The notes beneath the pieces were generated by a model. It was not told the origin of the DNA, did not search any database, and saw only the letters and a list, made by a program, of their open reading frames with translations. The position numbers and the translations under genes are program-made. A stretch of 64,000 nt of DNA from positions 1,426,001 to 1,490,000 of the forward strand of contig NZ_JACHCG010000001.1 of NCBI RefSeq assembly GCF_014200595.1, given 5' to 3'. Position 1 is the stretch's first letter, and each line of letters starts with the position of its first letter. Shown here one piece after another: positions 16,628 through 25,622 of this stretch. The DNA comes from Pedobacter cryoconitis (GTDB taxonomy: Bacteria; Bacteroidota; Bacteroidia; Sphingobacteriales; Sphingobacteriaceae).

Positions 16628-17380
16628 ATGAAAAATATCAAACAACTACTTTTAATCGCACTCATTTCGGTATCTGGAATGGCAGTTAAGGCACAGCAAA
16701 TTAATGCTAATGAGGCGGCGGCGGCTTCCGGGACAAAGGAATCTTTTTTAACACTGGCTGATTTTGAAGTTAAATCTAAAGTGACTGGTGCACAGGTTGT
16801 GGATGCCAGAACTGCTGAAGAGTTTAGTCAAAATCATTTAAAAGGGGCGATCAATATTGATCCTGCGTCAACCGGGTATGCGAAAGCAGTGGACGCGCTG
16901 GTTAAAGACAAACCTGTTTTCGTTTATTCTATAGCCAATGGCCGGAGCGTGTCTGTGGCAAAAGAACTAAGAGCTAAAGGTTTTAAAGAAGTTCATGTTT
17001 TGCCGGGTGGGATTGCGAACTGGATTGGTTCAGGATATCCTATTGTGAGTACGACTAAAAAAGGGCTGGCACTATCTTCAGCACAGTTTAAAACCTTAAG
17101 TGAATCTTCGGAACTGGTTTTAGTTGACTTTGGTTCTAAATATTGTGGTGCTTGTAAAAAACTGATACCGGTGCTTGATTCTCTGGAAAAACAGCAGGGC
17201 TTTAAAGCCAAAGTAATCCGGATTGAAGCCTATGACAATACTTTGTTGCTTAAAGAATTAAAGGTTAGTCAACTGCCGACCCTGGTTTTGTATCAGGGTG
17301 GAAAACAGGTTTGGAGAAAAGCAGGATTATCATCCACAGCAGAAATAGAAAAAATTATAAATACGAAAAGACATGAGTAA
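16628..17380 (+). CDS. Exported rhodanese-like / thioredoxin fusion protein
   Basis: 250 aa from the ATG at 16628, two bases after the sulfatase stop; this start gives a clean signal peptide (MKNIKQLLLIALISVSG..., cleavage near KAQ). Residues about 40-140 are a rhodanese domain (VVDARTAEEFSQNHLKGAINI), but the active-site loop reads YSIANGRS, with Ser101 where the catalytic Cys should be. Residues about 150-250 form a thioredoxin domain with CGAC (Cys173, Cys176) and a cis-Pro (QLPTLV). It is probably a periplasmic thiol-disulfide protein with a structural or binding rhodanese part. Placed between two sulfatase genes, it may keep their cysteines reduced or support their folding; this is inference. 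Confidence 0.85.
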   Translation: MKNIKQLLLIALISVSGMAVKAQQINANEAAAASGTKESFLTLADFEVKSKVTGAQVVDARTAEEFSQNHLKGAINIDPASTGYAKAVDALVKDKPVFVYSIANGRSVSVAKELRAKGFKEVHVLPGGIANWIGSGYPIVSTTKKGLALSSAQFKTLSESSELVLVDFGSKYCGACKKLIPVLDSLEKQQGFKAKVIRIEAYDNTLLLKELKVSQLPTLVLYQGGKQVWRKAGLSSTAEIEKIINTKRHE

Positions 17381-19205
17381 GAAACAAATAATTGCTTTGG
17401 TCACTATCATGGCCGGGTTAGGTTATACAGCTGGTTATGCGCAGAATATTACGCAGCAGCAAGAGGCTTTTAAAGGGGTAATCGGCAGGACCCTTGCCGA
17501 ATCGAAAGAATCGTGGACTAAGCCACAGACGGCTCCAAAAGGAGCGCCAAATGTAGTTTGGGTGTTGCTGGATGATGTCGGTTTCGGCGCAACCAGTACC
17601 TTGGGAGGAGTTATCAATACACCTACTTTTGATACTTTGGCGAATGAAGGATTAAGGTATACTAATTTTCATACTACAGCAATTTGTGCACCTACACGTT
17701 CGGCACTATTGACCGGAAGGAATAGTCACTCGGTTCATGAAGGTGGCTTTTCTCATGTAGCGATGTCCGCTGGTTTTCCGGGTTATGACGGCAGAATTCC
17801 TTCAGATAAAGGAACAATAGCAGAAATTCTCCGTGAAAGCGGGTATAATACATTTGCAGTGGGGAAATATGGATTGACCCCTGATGAAGATGCATCGGAT
17901 GCAGGGCCATTTGACAGATGGCCGCTGGGCAAAGGTTTCGACCATTTCTTCGGCTTTTTAGGTTCAGCTACAGACCAGTATAAGCCTGATTTAGTAGAAG
18001 ATAACGCACATGTTAAACCTGATGGCAGACACTTAAATGAGCAGATTACAGATAAAGCGATCAGCTTTATTGACAGACAGCAGCAGGCAAAATCTGGTAA
18101 ACCTTTTTTCCTGTATTATGCGCCGGGTGCAACACATTCTCCTCATCAGGTAGCCACGGAATGGAGCGATCTGTATAAAGGTAAATTTGATAAAGGCTGG
18201 GATGTATTCAGAGAAGAAGTCTTCAACAGACAGAAAAAACTGGGTATTATTCCTGCGAATGCTGTATTACCGGAACGTAATCAGAATATTAAAGCATGGA
18301 ATAAGCTAACGGTGGAAGAAAAGAAATTATATACCCGCTTTATGGAAGTATATGCTGGTTATCTGACTTATACAGATCATGAAGTTGGCCGGTTGATTGC
18401 GCATCTGAAAGAGATCAAACAGCTGGATAATACACTGGTCTTTGTAATTATTGGCGATAATGGCGCAAGTAAAGAGGGGACTTTGAACGGAACCATTGAC
18501 TTACAGCGCGCTGCTTCTGCAAAATTGACTTTGCAAGAGTCGCTGAAACATAATACAGAAGTAATCAGTGAGATAGGAACGCCGGATGCTATTCAGGGGA
18601 ATTATCCTCTGGGCTGGGCACAAGCTTTAAATACTCCTTTTAAACAGTGGAAACAAGATGCCGATTCAGAAGGAGGGACGCGTAATCCATTAATAGTTTA
18701 CTATCCTAAAGGGATTAAAGATAAAGGAAGTATCCGCACACAATACAGCCACGTGATTGATCTTTTACCTACTACTTTAGAATATACCGGAATTAAAGCT
18801 CCTGACTATATCAGGGGGATAAAGCAGGATTCCATTCAGGGGACATCGCTGGTTTACTCTTTTGATGATGCAAAAGCGCCGGCAAGGCATCTTGTTCAGC
18901 ATTATTACATATTTGGGGCAAGGTCAATTTATAATGATGGCTGGAAGGCGGCTTTACCTTACCATCCTGATTTGATTGATGTAGCGAACAATAAAGAAGG
19001 AATTCCGAAAAACTATAAAGAGAATGTTTGGGAATTGTATAATCTCAAAGAAGACTTTAACGAACGAATTAACCTGGCTAAAAAATATCCGGAGAAACTG
19101 GAAGAACTGAAGGCTTTATTTGAGGTTCAAGCCAAAAAGTATAACCTCTATCCGTATATCACCTGGGATGATGTGTACAACGGCAGAATTCATAAAAACT
19201 ATTAA
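17373..19205 (+). CDS. Exported arylsulfatase-type sulfatase (Cys-type)
   Basis: 610 aa, overlapping the thioredoxin gene by 8 bp (ATGAGTAA), which implies coupling. Signal peptide ending GYAQN. Sulfatase motif CAPTRSALLTGRN with the formylglycine Cys at residue 105; NVVWVLLDDVGFGATSTLGG for metal binding and IIGDNGASKEGTLNG for the second metal site. The length and ICAPTRSALLTGRN context resemble arylsulfatases of the AtsA type more than the first sulfatase of this operon. It is the last gene before a strong terminator. Having two different sulfatases together suggests either a substrate with two sulfate groups or a broad sulfur-scavenging function. Confidence 0.92.
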   Translation: MSKKQIIALVTIMAGLGYTAGYAQNITQQQEAFKGVIGRTLAESKESWTKPQTAPKGAPNVVWVLLDDVGFGATSTLGGVINTPTFDTLANEGLRYTNFHTTAICAPTRSALLTGRNSHSVHEGGFSHVAMSAGFPGYDGRIPSDKGTIAEILRESGYNTFAVGKYGLTPDEDASDAGPFDRWPLGKGFDHFFGFLGSATDQYKPDLVEDNAHVKPDGRHLNEQITDKAISFIDRQQQAKSGKPFFLYYAPGATHSPHQVATEWSDLYKGKFDKGWDVFREEVFNRQKKLGIIPANAVLPERNQNIKAWNKLTVEEKKLYTRFMEVYAGYLTYTDHEVGRLIAHLKEIKQLDNTLVFVIIGDNGASKEGTLNGTIDLQRAASAKLTLQESLKHNTEVISEIGTPDAIQGNYPLGWAQALNTPFKQWKQDADSEGGTRNPLIVYYPKGIKDKGSIRTQYSHVIDLLPTTLEYTGIKAPDYIRGIKQDSIQGTSLVYSFDDAKAPARHLVQHYYIFGARSIYNDGWKAALPYHPDLIDVANNKEGIPKNYKENVWELYNLKEDFNERINLAKKYPEKLEELKALFEVQAKKYNLYPYITWDDVYNGRIHKNY

Positions 19206-19213
19206 TGTGATTA

Positions 19214-19253
19214 AAACCCCTGAAGAAGTTATCATTTGCGTCTTCAGGGGTTT
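19214..19253 (+). terminator. Rho-independent terminator of the sulfatase operon
   Basis: AAACCCCTGAAGA (19214-19226) pairs perfectly over 13 bp with TCTTCAGGGGTTT (19241-19253), 14-nt loop, followed by ATTATAT. It lies 9 bp after the second sulfatase stop. Confidence 0.85.
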
Positions 19254-19325
19254 ATTATATGACACTAATCTTTTGAAGATTACAACCGGGCAATCGAAAA
19301 AGAATAAATATTTTTTTGTGGTGTA

Positions 19326-19421
19326 AGCGTATCAAAGATAAAATGAGGTAGAAGTTAAATTGGTTACAGGCTGATAAAGGCGCTTGTTGTGTTAAAAAAT
19401 CTATGATTTATAGCGTATCAA
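19326..19421 (+). promoter_or_regulatory. Direct repeats upstream of the PL14-like gene
   Basis: AGCGTATCAA occurs at 19326-19335 and 19412-19421. The second copy is followed by TTGATATAC at about 19437, a partial inverted match. The rest of the 327-bp gap (19206-19532) holds the sulfatase terminator and A+T-rich sequence; I see no other gene. A regulator-binding role is only a guess. Confidence 0.3.
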
Positions 19422-19532
19422 TTGTTTTTTAATTATTTGATATACAGTTAATTGTGATATTATTCTCTTGTTTATATCAATAAAACTCCTTTAAATTTAT
19501 AGCAACCAATTTATAAACCAAATATTTATCTA

Positions 19533-20417
19533 ATGAAAAAACAGACTACTAAAAGACAGTTGATGGCTAGTATAGTTTTGCTGGCAGTTTTATTCGGGAC
19601 AGCTTGTAAAAAAGACGTCAATACAAACGAATCGGGGAACAAGGATCAGGAAGCTCCAACAACTGAAGTTAATGCGGTAAATGGAGATATCAATCTGAAC
19701 TGGGAAAACCGGACCAACGGCTCAACTTATACCAATTCACAGGCGGCCGCAGATTTTGGAAACATTTCGGGGTGGCAAGAATCCAGGGCTTTTGTGACTA
19801 ATGGAAAAGACGGTTCTAATGGATTAAGAATTACTTTATTGCCAAATGCCCTTTCGGCGGCAGGCGGTTTGGTTGGAAATGTGAATTTGAGCCAGGGAAC
19901 TGCTTACGAACTGGATTATGATGTAAAGTTTCATAGCAATTTCAATTTTAGCAGAGGAGGAAAGATCGGGTTCGGCTTCGCAATTGGTGAAGGGAATACT
20001 GGCGGAGATCCAGGATGGGACGGAAATGGTGGAACACTCCGTTTAATGTGGTATTCACCAAGTGCAGACCGGGTATTCTTTCAGCCTTATGTTTATCACA
20101 AAGATCAGCCTACCAAATTTGGCGATACTTATACCAAACGTTTCCCTGCAAGCGGATCTCTTCAAAAAGGGGTTTGGTATCATGTCCATATGTATGTGAA
20201 AAGCAATACAGGTTCTAGTACCAACGGACATGCTCAGATTATTATTAATGGACAAACCATTCTGGATAATGATATTCGCTGGACTACAAATGATAGTCAG
20301 AGATTAATCAATAAGCTTACATTCCACACTTTTAGAGGAGGAAGCCAGGAAGAATGGAAAGCAAATACTACAGATTATATCTATTACGATAATTTAGTTG
20401 TGAATAAAATCAATTAG
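19533..20417 (+). CDS. Lipoprotein with polysaccharide-lyase-14-like fold
   Basis: 294 aa. Lipoprotein signal with lipobox FGTACK (Cys25), then an acidic spacer of about 30 residues. The rest, with GGKIGFGFAIGEGNTGGDPG, GTLRLMWYSPSAD, FRGGSQEEW and a final YIYYDNLVV strand, resembles the beta-jelly-roll of PL14-type lyases and related carbohydrate-binding proteins. The family contains alginate and glucuronan lyases. I did not identify the catalytic residues with certainty, so a binding function is possible. It stands alone with its own terminator. Confidence 0.65.
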   Translation: MKKQTTKRQLMASIVLLAVLFGTACKKDVNTNESGNKDQEAPTTEVNAVNGDINLNWENRTNGSTYTNSQAAADFGNISGWQESRAFVTNGKDGSNGLRITLLPNALSAAGGLVGNVNLSQGTAYELDYDVKFHSNFNFSRGGKIGFGFAIGEGNTGGDPGWDGNGGTLRLMWYSPSADRVFFQPYVYHKDQPTKFGDTYTKRFPASGSLQKGVWYHVHMYVKSNTGSSTNGHAQIIINGQTILDNDIRWTTNDSQRLINKLTFHTFRGGSQEEWKANTTDYIYYDNLVVNKIN

Positions 20418-20424
20418 TGCACTC

Positions 20425-20456
20425 AACTGGCCTGACTTTCATTGGTCAGGTCAGTT
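20425..20456 (+). terminator. Terminator after the PL14-like gene
   Basis: AACTGGCCTGAC (20425-20436) pairs with GTCAGGTCAGTT (20445-20456) with one G-T pair and an 8-nt loop, followed by ATTT. Confidence 0.7.
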
Positions 20457-20529
20457 ATTTGATTGTTAAATTGTTCATTGCAATTGATTATATTTAGTCA
20501 TCCTGTGATTAACATCTTTACAATTTTTA

Positions 20530-22419
20530 ATGACTAAACCTGTATTTATCTATTTTACAGGCCATTTGGTTAGAATCCTTGTGGTCATGTATTTGTCTTT
20601 AATGCTGACAACTGAACTGTCTTATGCACAAAAGATCATTTCTATCAATGATAAAGTCCCTCATTATATTTTTTCTTATGGGGAAATTGAGTATTTGGAA
20701 GATAGTACGAACACTTTAAAATTAACTGATATTTTAAAACCTGCTGTTCAGTCAAAATTTCTTATTAATGATAGATATACACCAAAAAACTATCACATTA
20801 CCTCCGCTTACTGGTACAAGTTTAAAATAAAGCATTCCAAAGCGTCTGCTAAAAACTGGATACTGGAATTCTTTGATCAGTCAATTAATCATTTTGGATT
20901 ATTTGTACCCGATAGCAATGGTCATTACCAGGCGCACTATTCCGGTACTGCCTATCCATTCAGTCAAAGAGAATATCAGCATAAGAACTTCATTTATGAA
21001 CTTAACAATGATGCTGACGCAACGTTAACCTATTATGTAAGGATAAAATCGTCGCAATCAGTAAGTGCAATTATGGTGTTGAGAGATATCCGCTGGTTCG
21101 TGAAATATGCATTGAATGAATATCTGATTTTCGGACTTTTCTATGGCATGGTCATCGTTTTCAGTTTGTATAACCTGCTCATGTTTTTTGCGGTCAGACA
21201 GATGCAATATCTCTATTATGTATTGTATAACCTGAGTATTGGCCTGTACGAAATGAGCATTGATGGTATAGCTTTTCAATACTTGTGGCCAGACTGGCCT
21301 TTATGGAATGAATACGGAATCGGCTTTACCTTGTACTTAAGCAGTGTTTTCGCGCTGATGTTCACACTTAATTTTCTTTACGTCAAAGCTAAAGCTCCAA
21401 AGCTTTATCAATTAATTATCTGGATTATCATTTTACGCAGTTTGTTTTTTATAATCTGTCTGTTCAATACACATCTTTTCAGCTATAAACTAGTAGAACT
21501 GATCCCTTTACTGGTCGCTTATGGAACTGGTATTCATATTCTGAAAAACCGTTACCGTCCGGCGATGTTTTTCGTGATTGGTTATACATTTCTGGTTATT
21601 GGCTTCCTGATCAAGATCCTGTTGTTACTAAATGTACCCTGGATGCCCTATGGGCCATTTACTTACTATAGCCTGAGTTTCTGTTTTATATTTGAAATGA
21701 TCCTCGTGTCTTTTGCCATTGGCGAGCGTGTAAGGACCTTGCGTAAAAATGAAAGTGAAGTGCAAAAAAGGATGATCCATCAATTAAAGGTAAATGAAAG
21801 TCTGAAAGATACTTTGAACAAGGAATTATCTACACTGGTTGATGAGCGTACGCAGGAAGTAAGGTTGAAAGCTTCTATCATTGAAAAACAGAATGAGGAA
21901 ATCTCCTTAATGAATACGATGCTCGAAAAGGATAATCAGGAGCTGCATTTAAATATAGAGAAGGTTACCAAAGCCAGGGTCATGTCTGACCATGTTGATT
22001 TTGCAGAGTTCAGTAAGATTTATCCGGATAGGGAAACCTGTTTTAAATATCTTTCCGAGCTGAAATGGGCAAAAGGATATGCCTGCCGTAAATGTACGAA
22101 TACGTTCTTTCTGGCTGGTTTTTTACCCTATAGCAGAAGATGTACCAAGTGTGGTTATGATGAATCAGTAATCGCCTATACTATTTTCCAAAATAGCAAG
22201 ATCCCGATCAATAAAGCTTTTTATATGCTTTTTCTGGTATATTCTACAAAAGGGAAGATTTCTTCCCATAAACTCTCAGGATTATTGCTGATAAGGCAGA
22301 GCACATGCTGGGCGTATAACAGTAAGATGCAGAAGATACTGGAAGAACGTAAAAAAGAGTTAAAGGCTAGCGGAGAAGGAGGATGGAGTAAATTGGTGCT
22401 TGATCCGAACCCGTCTTAA
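20530..22419 (+). CDS. 7TM-DISM receptor fused to an IS1595-type zinc ribbon
   Basis: 629 aa. A signal sequence (1-34, ending SYAQ), an extracytoplasmic 7TMR-DISMED2-like beta domain (about 50-190, with YWYKFKIKH and WILEFFDQSINHFGLFV), seven transmembrane helices (about 198-405, 7TM-DISM), and a coiled coil (about 410-485). The C-terminal 140 residues have CRKC (519-522) and CTKC (538-541) with DRETCFKYLSELKWAKGYAC and KIPINKAFYMLFLVYSTKGK. This is the zinc ribbon and start of the following helical region of IS1595/ISXO2 transposases, without the DDE catalytic core. It would be a membrane receptor with a DNA- or protein-binding domain in place of the usual kinase or cyclase output. A convergent gene follows 3 bp after its stop. 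Confidence 0.8.
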   Translation: MTKPVFIYFTGHLVRILVVMYLSLMLTTELSYAQKIISINDKVPHYIFSYGEIEYLEDSTNTLKLTDILKPAVQSKFLINDRYTPKNYHITSAYWYKFKIKHSKASAKNWILEFFDQSINHFGLFVPDSNGHYQAHYSGTAYPFSQREYQHKNFIYELNNDADATLTYYVRIKSSQSVSAIMVLRDIRWFVKYALNEYLIFGLFYGMVIVFSLYNLLMFFAVRQMQYLYYVLYNLSIGLYEMSIDGIAFQYLWPDWPLWNEYGIGFTLYLSSVFALMFTLNFLYVKAKAPKLYQLIIWIIILRSLFFIICLFNTHLFSYKLVELIPLLVAYGTGIHILKNRYRPAMFFVIGYTFLVIGFLIKILLLLNVPWMPYGPFTYYSLSFCFIFEMILVSFAIGERVRTLRKNESEVQKRMIHQLKVNESLKDTLNKELSTLVDERTQEVRLKASIIEKQNEEISLMNTMLEKDNQELHLNIEKVTKARVMSDHVDFAEFSKIYPDRETCFKYLSELKWAKGYACRKCTNTFFLAGFLPYSRRCTKCGYDESVIAYTIFQNSKIPINKAFYMLFLVYSTKGKISSHKLSGLLLIRQSTCWAYNSKMQKILEERKKELKASGEGGWSKLVLDPNPS

Positions 22420-22422
22420 CGG

Positions 22423-23466
22423 CTATAATTTCACCTGCCTGATGATGTTTTTAATGTTCAATTCTACAATATCAGTCATCGTTTTACAGCTCAGGTAATT
22501 CTGATCAGCAAAATGTTCTGACATTCCTTTTTTCAGTGTTTCTATGTTTTCTGGTGTGGTTAGTATCTCCATATTGGAGACATCCCGTAAATCAGTCAGC
22601 CGATGGCGTTCACTACGGACGCGGTGTAAGATCGAAGATTTCTCTTCCTGTTGATATTGCAGGAAAGTCTTATCAGATAATTGTTCCATACACATCTTTA
22701 CATAAGGAAGGTTCTCTTTAAAGAACTGTGCAAGGTATACTTTGATATTTCCCTCATAAAATTGCTGATCAAAGTCAATGGCTCTGATCCTGAACTGAAT
22801 GTCGTCAAAGTCGGGTGTGATCTGTACTACGAAATTATAAGCCCGCATATCGCCTAATAACATGACTAAACAACGTTCGTTGAATTTCACAAATTCTTTT
22901 GCAATACGGGTAGGGTTATATTCAGGATTGTGCAAATACATCTTTGCGAAAACATCTCCTGGTATTCCGGCTACATGCTCTTCAATTAGTGTTTCTCCAT
23001 CTACAAGATAATTGACCTGGTTTGGTGACAGGATTTCTTCCAGCTCCAGACCGTAAATCCGGGATGCATCTGCTTTTTTAACATAAAAATAGTCATAGAC
23101 ATCATTTAAACGGTTTACAATTTTAATCCGGAAAGGATGTGTATTACCAAAAGTGCAATATTCGATTTTCTCGATATATTTATGCTGTACAATACGCAGG
23201 TTACCAGATGCTTTTAAATTGGCATAAATAACTTTCAGGCCATTATGTAACTGCTCAATCCTGTCTGCGGGATAGATCGGCCCTTCCCAAAGGGAGTCTT
23301 TGCCATATTTATCCATAATCGGATAAGCCTCGTTAAAAACTAACAAATCGTTGTAAGTGATTGGAAGTTTTGAATCCCGCTGATAAGTTCTCAAATACTT
23401 TTGCAAAGCAGGTGTGACTGGGAAAATAGGTTTCTTACGGGATATTTTTACATCATTAGGTTCCAT
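22423..23466 (-). CDS. Uncharacterised protein with kinase-like motifs
   Basis: 347 aa, no recognised family and no signal peptide. A possible kinase-like layout is visible: YFYVKKADA (candidate nucleotide-binding Lys130/131), LELEEIL (candidate Glu around 142), LIEEHVAGIPG as a hinge-like segment, LLGDMRAYNF (205-212, like the HGDxxxxN catalytic loop) and RAIDFDQQ (228-235, like the metal-binding xIDFD). The His before GD is replaced by Leu. Such motifs occur in aminoglycoside-phosphotransferase-like and HipA-like kinases, but the overall match is too weak to name one. It is transcribed in the same direction as the LytTR/LytS pair (13-bp gap) and could be co-transcribed with them. Confidence 0.6.
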   Translation of the reverse strand: MEPNDVKISRKKPIFPVTPALQKYLRTYQRDSKLPITYNDLLVFNEAYPIMDKYGKDSLWEGPIYPADRIEQLHNGLKVIYANLKASGNLRIVQHKYIEKIEYCTFGNTHPFRIKIVNRLNDVYDYFYVKKADASRIYGLELEEILSPNQVNYLVDGETLIEEHVAGIPGDVFAKMYLHNPEYNPTRIAKEFVKFNERCLVMLLGDMRAYNFVVQITPDFDDIQFRIRAIDFDQQFYEGNIKVYLAQFFKENLPYVKMCMEQLSDKTFLQYQQEEKSSILHRVRSERHRLTDLRDVSNMEILTTPENIETLKKGMSEHFADQNYLSCKTMTDIVELNIKNIIRQVKL

Positions 23467-23479
23467 GCATTCGCTGATT

Positions 23480-24244
23480 TTAGAAAGAACTATTTAACCA
23501 TTTTTTTAAACTTACTGATTTATCCCGGCTCACCAAAATGGCGGTATCATTTGCGGGGATCAGTTCAATTTTCAATTTACCGTTGAATGACTGATAAATT
23601 TTATGAATAGATTTGACAGACACAATATATTGGCGGCTGATCCTGAAAAAGTCCTGCGGATTTAACTCTTGTTCCAGCTCTTCCAGTGTTTCTTCAATCA
23701 TATAATGCTGACCCTGGTGGGTAGTCAGGTAATTCTTTTTATTCTCAGAAGTGAAATAAGCTATATCTGTGGTGATCACTGGTACAAACATATCCCGGTA
23801 GGCGACCAGAAACCGGGAGCGGTAAACGTGTGCTTTGACTTCGATTTTCTGAAGGATTTCCTGCATTCCGGAATGATCTGCTTTACCGATCATATTTTTA
23901 ACCTTACGAATGCTGTTTTCGAGTTTATTTGCTTCAAGTGGTTTTAAAAGGTAATCAATTCCATTGACTTCAAAAGCCCGGAGCGCATATTCATCATAAG
24001 CGGTAATAAAGATAACTTGTGACTGGAGCTGAACCTGGTTAAAAATCTCAAAACTTAGTCCGTCTGTTAAACGGATATCCATGCAGATTAAATCCGGATG
24101 CTCGTTTTCACTCAGCCATTGTATACTCGCCCTGATTGTTTGTAACTGACCAGTAATTTGTATGGTGTCATCTATTTTAGTCAGCATTTCTTTTAACCGG
24201 ACTGCATTCGGAAGCTCATCTTCTATAATTAAAACGCTCAGCAT
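23480..24244 (-). CDS. LytTR-family response regulator
   Basis: 254 aa. Receiver domain at 1-120 with acidic residues EDE at 8-10, phospho-acceptor Asp56 (ICMDIRL), Thr/Ala in ITAY and Lys in YLLKPL. The C-terminal LytTR DNA-binding domain (about 150-250) includes FFRISRQYIVS and the FNGKLKIEL strand. Encoded 3 bp downstream of the LytS-type kinase, so the two form a pair. A target could be the adjacent siderophore-receptor locus or its own operon; the sequence does not show which. Confidence 0.92.
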   Translation of the reverse strand: MLSVLIIEDELPNAVRLKEMLTKIDDTIQITGQLQTIRASIQWLSENEHPDLICMDIRLTDGLSFEIFNQVQLQSQVIFITAYDEYALRAFEVNGIDYLLKPLEANKLENSIRKVKNMIGKADHSGMQEILQKIEVKAHVYRSRFLVAYRDMFVPVITTDIAYFTSENKKNYLTTHQGQHYMIEETLEELEQELNPQDFFRISRQYIVSVKSIHKIYQSFNGKLKIELIPANDTAILVSRDKSVSLKKWLNSSF

Positions 24245-24247
24245 GTA

Positions 24248-25300
24248 TTAAGTTTTTTTATTGACCAACAAGGGTATTTTGACTTCGAAATAGTGTTCTT
24301 CTGTATTGATTACAGGTATTCCATCACCTAACAGCAAGTATCGTTCCCGGATATTCTTCAAACCCAGTTGTGAACCTGGTTCGCTGGAAACTTTAACGGA
24401 TTTGTTGTTTCTGACTACGATCCATTTATTTTCCAATGGGTAGATAGCTATCTTTAATGGGGATTCCAGCGAGAAAGAATTGTGTTTAATCGCATTTTCA
24501 ATAAGCAGCTGGAGTGTTAAAGGAGCAATACCTTTATCACTTAATTCTTCCAGATTGGAAATATTAACCTGTATAGCCTCACCATACCTGGTCTGATATA
24601 AAAATAAATAAGCATGGATAAATTCAAGTTCGGCTTTGATAGAAATGATATTTTGTGGCCGGTTATTCAACATATACCTGTAAATCGATGATAGTTTAAT
24701 CACGTAATCAACTGATCGTGCAGGGTGATCAGGAATAAGCGAGGCCAGTGTACTTAAATTATTGAATAGAAAGTGCGGATCTAATTGAAGTTTTAAAGCA
24801 TCCAGTTGTGCCTGGGTTGCATGTTGCCTCATAATGGAGGTTTCCAGCTGTATATCTTTCCATTTATGGAAAAAGTGTTCGGCAGCAAATACAGCTGTGG
24901 CTAACAAAGAAAAGATAAAACTGAAGATAATAATCTGGCGGAACAAGAGCTGATCGGCCGTAAATTTACTAGGAAGCTCAATCTGGAAAATGGGAATAAG
25001 CGTAATAGAAACCAGGGAGATATGCAAAAGAAACTGCACAACAAACCTGGTCATGATTTTCTTTTCCCAGGGAAGTTTCCTGTTCAGTCTTAAGGTAAGC
25101 TGTATACCTGTTTCAAATAACAGGGCAGCATAAGACATCGTTAACAATACGTCTACGAAAATGAAATCCAAAAAAGAAAACTGTCTCCAGCTGTGAATGG
25201 AACGCTCGTAAGGATTAATTAAGAAAAATAACAGGATGAGGATTAAACCAAAACTGGGATATCCATAGAGCCTGAATGATCTGTAGCTGGTAGTTGACAT
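24248..25300 (-). CDS. LytS-type sensor histidine kinase
   Basis: 350 aa. Four hydrophobic segments within residues 14-145 form a membrane sensor; then LDALKLQLDPHFLFNNLSTL with His176, and an ATPase domain with LLIENAIKHNS (N box) and LGLKNIRERY (G box). Its partner is the LytTR regulator encoded immediately downstream. Unlike the kinases at 2326-8239, it has the usual NAIKH box and an adjacent regulator. Confidence 0.92.
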   Translation of the reverse strand: MSTTSYRSFRLYGYPSFGLILILLFFLINPYERSIHSWRQFSFLDFIFVDVLLTMSYAALLFETGIQLTLRLNRKLPWEKKIMTRFVVQFLLHISLVSITLIPIFQIELPSKFTADQLLFRQIIIFSFIFSLLATAVFAAEHFFHKWKDIQLETSIMRQHATQAQLDALKLQLDPHFLFNNLSTLASLIPDHPARSVDYVIKLSSIYRYMLNNRPQNIISIKAELEFIHAYLFLYQTRYGEAIQVNISNLEELSDKGIAPLTLQLLIENAIKHNSFSLESPLKIAIYPLENKWIVVRNNKSVKVSSEPGSQLGLKNIRERYLLLGDGIPVINTEEHYFEVKIPLLVNKKT

Positions 25301-25355
25301 CTATACAAAAATAGGTTAAGCATTGCGATAAATGTCATTGATAATGGATCAATAT

Positions 25356-25475
25356 TTATAAAAATATTAATCCACAGCTTAGCAATACAACTAAGCCCAA
25401 TAAAATAACCGGTGCTAATTTAATCAGATCATATATTTTCCTTACCGATGATGTTGTGCCCGCTTTCAGATTCAT
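25356..25475 (-). CDS. Small membrane protein, 39 aa
   Basis: The ATG at 25475 is preceded by AAAGGAGAC, a good Shine-Dalgarno eight bases away, which is unusual in this genome and decides this start. The 39-residue product has a polar start (MNLKAGTTSSVRKIYDLIK) and one strong C-terminal helix (LAPVILLGLVVLLSCGLIFL) that runs to the end, typical of small single-pass proteins near siderophore or PepSY genes in Bacteroidetes. It is divergent from the TonB receptor and lies upstream of the kinase gene. A longer frame from 25598 has no support. Confidence 0.5.
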   Translation of the reverse strand: MNLKAGTTSSVRKIYDLIKLAPVILLGLVVLLSCGLIFL

Positions 25476-25622
25476 ATGCGTGTCTCCTTTATAATATCTA
25501 TTTAATGAGACAAATATCAATGTATATCTGCTTGAATTTTTCTTCAAACTACCCAGTTCGCAAAAATTCAGGCTGAAATTACGAGAATCGCGACTCAATT
25601 CTCTTGACTACAAAGAGAGAGA

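Noticed and set aside
21961..22419. Transposase fragment or IS1595-type insertion at the end of the 7TM gene
   Set aside because: The zinc-ribbon part is in frame with the receptor through a coiled coil, there are no terminal inverted repeats or target duplications, and no catalytic transposase domain follows; a domesticated fusion fits better than a recent insertion.
25476..25598. N-terminal extension of the 39-aa membrane protein to a longer 80-aa frame
   Set aside because: The ATG at 25475 has a clear Shine-Dalgarno, and the added residues show no protein-like pattern; the extension also runs towards the receptor promoter.
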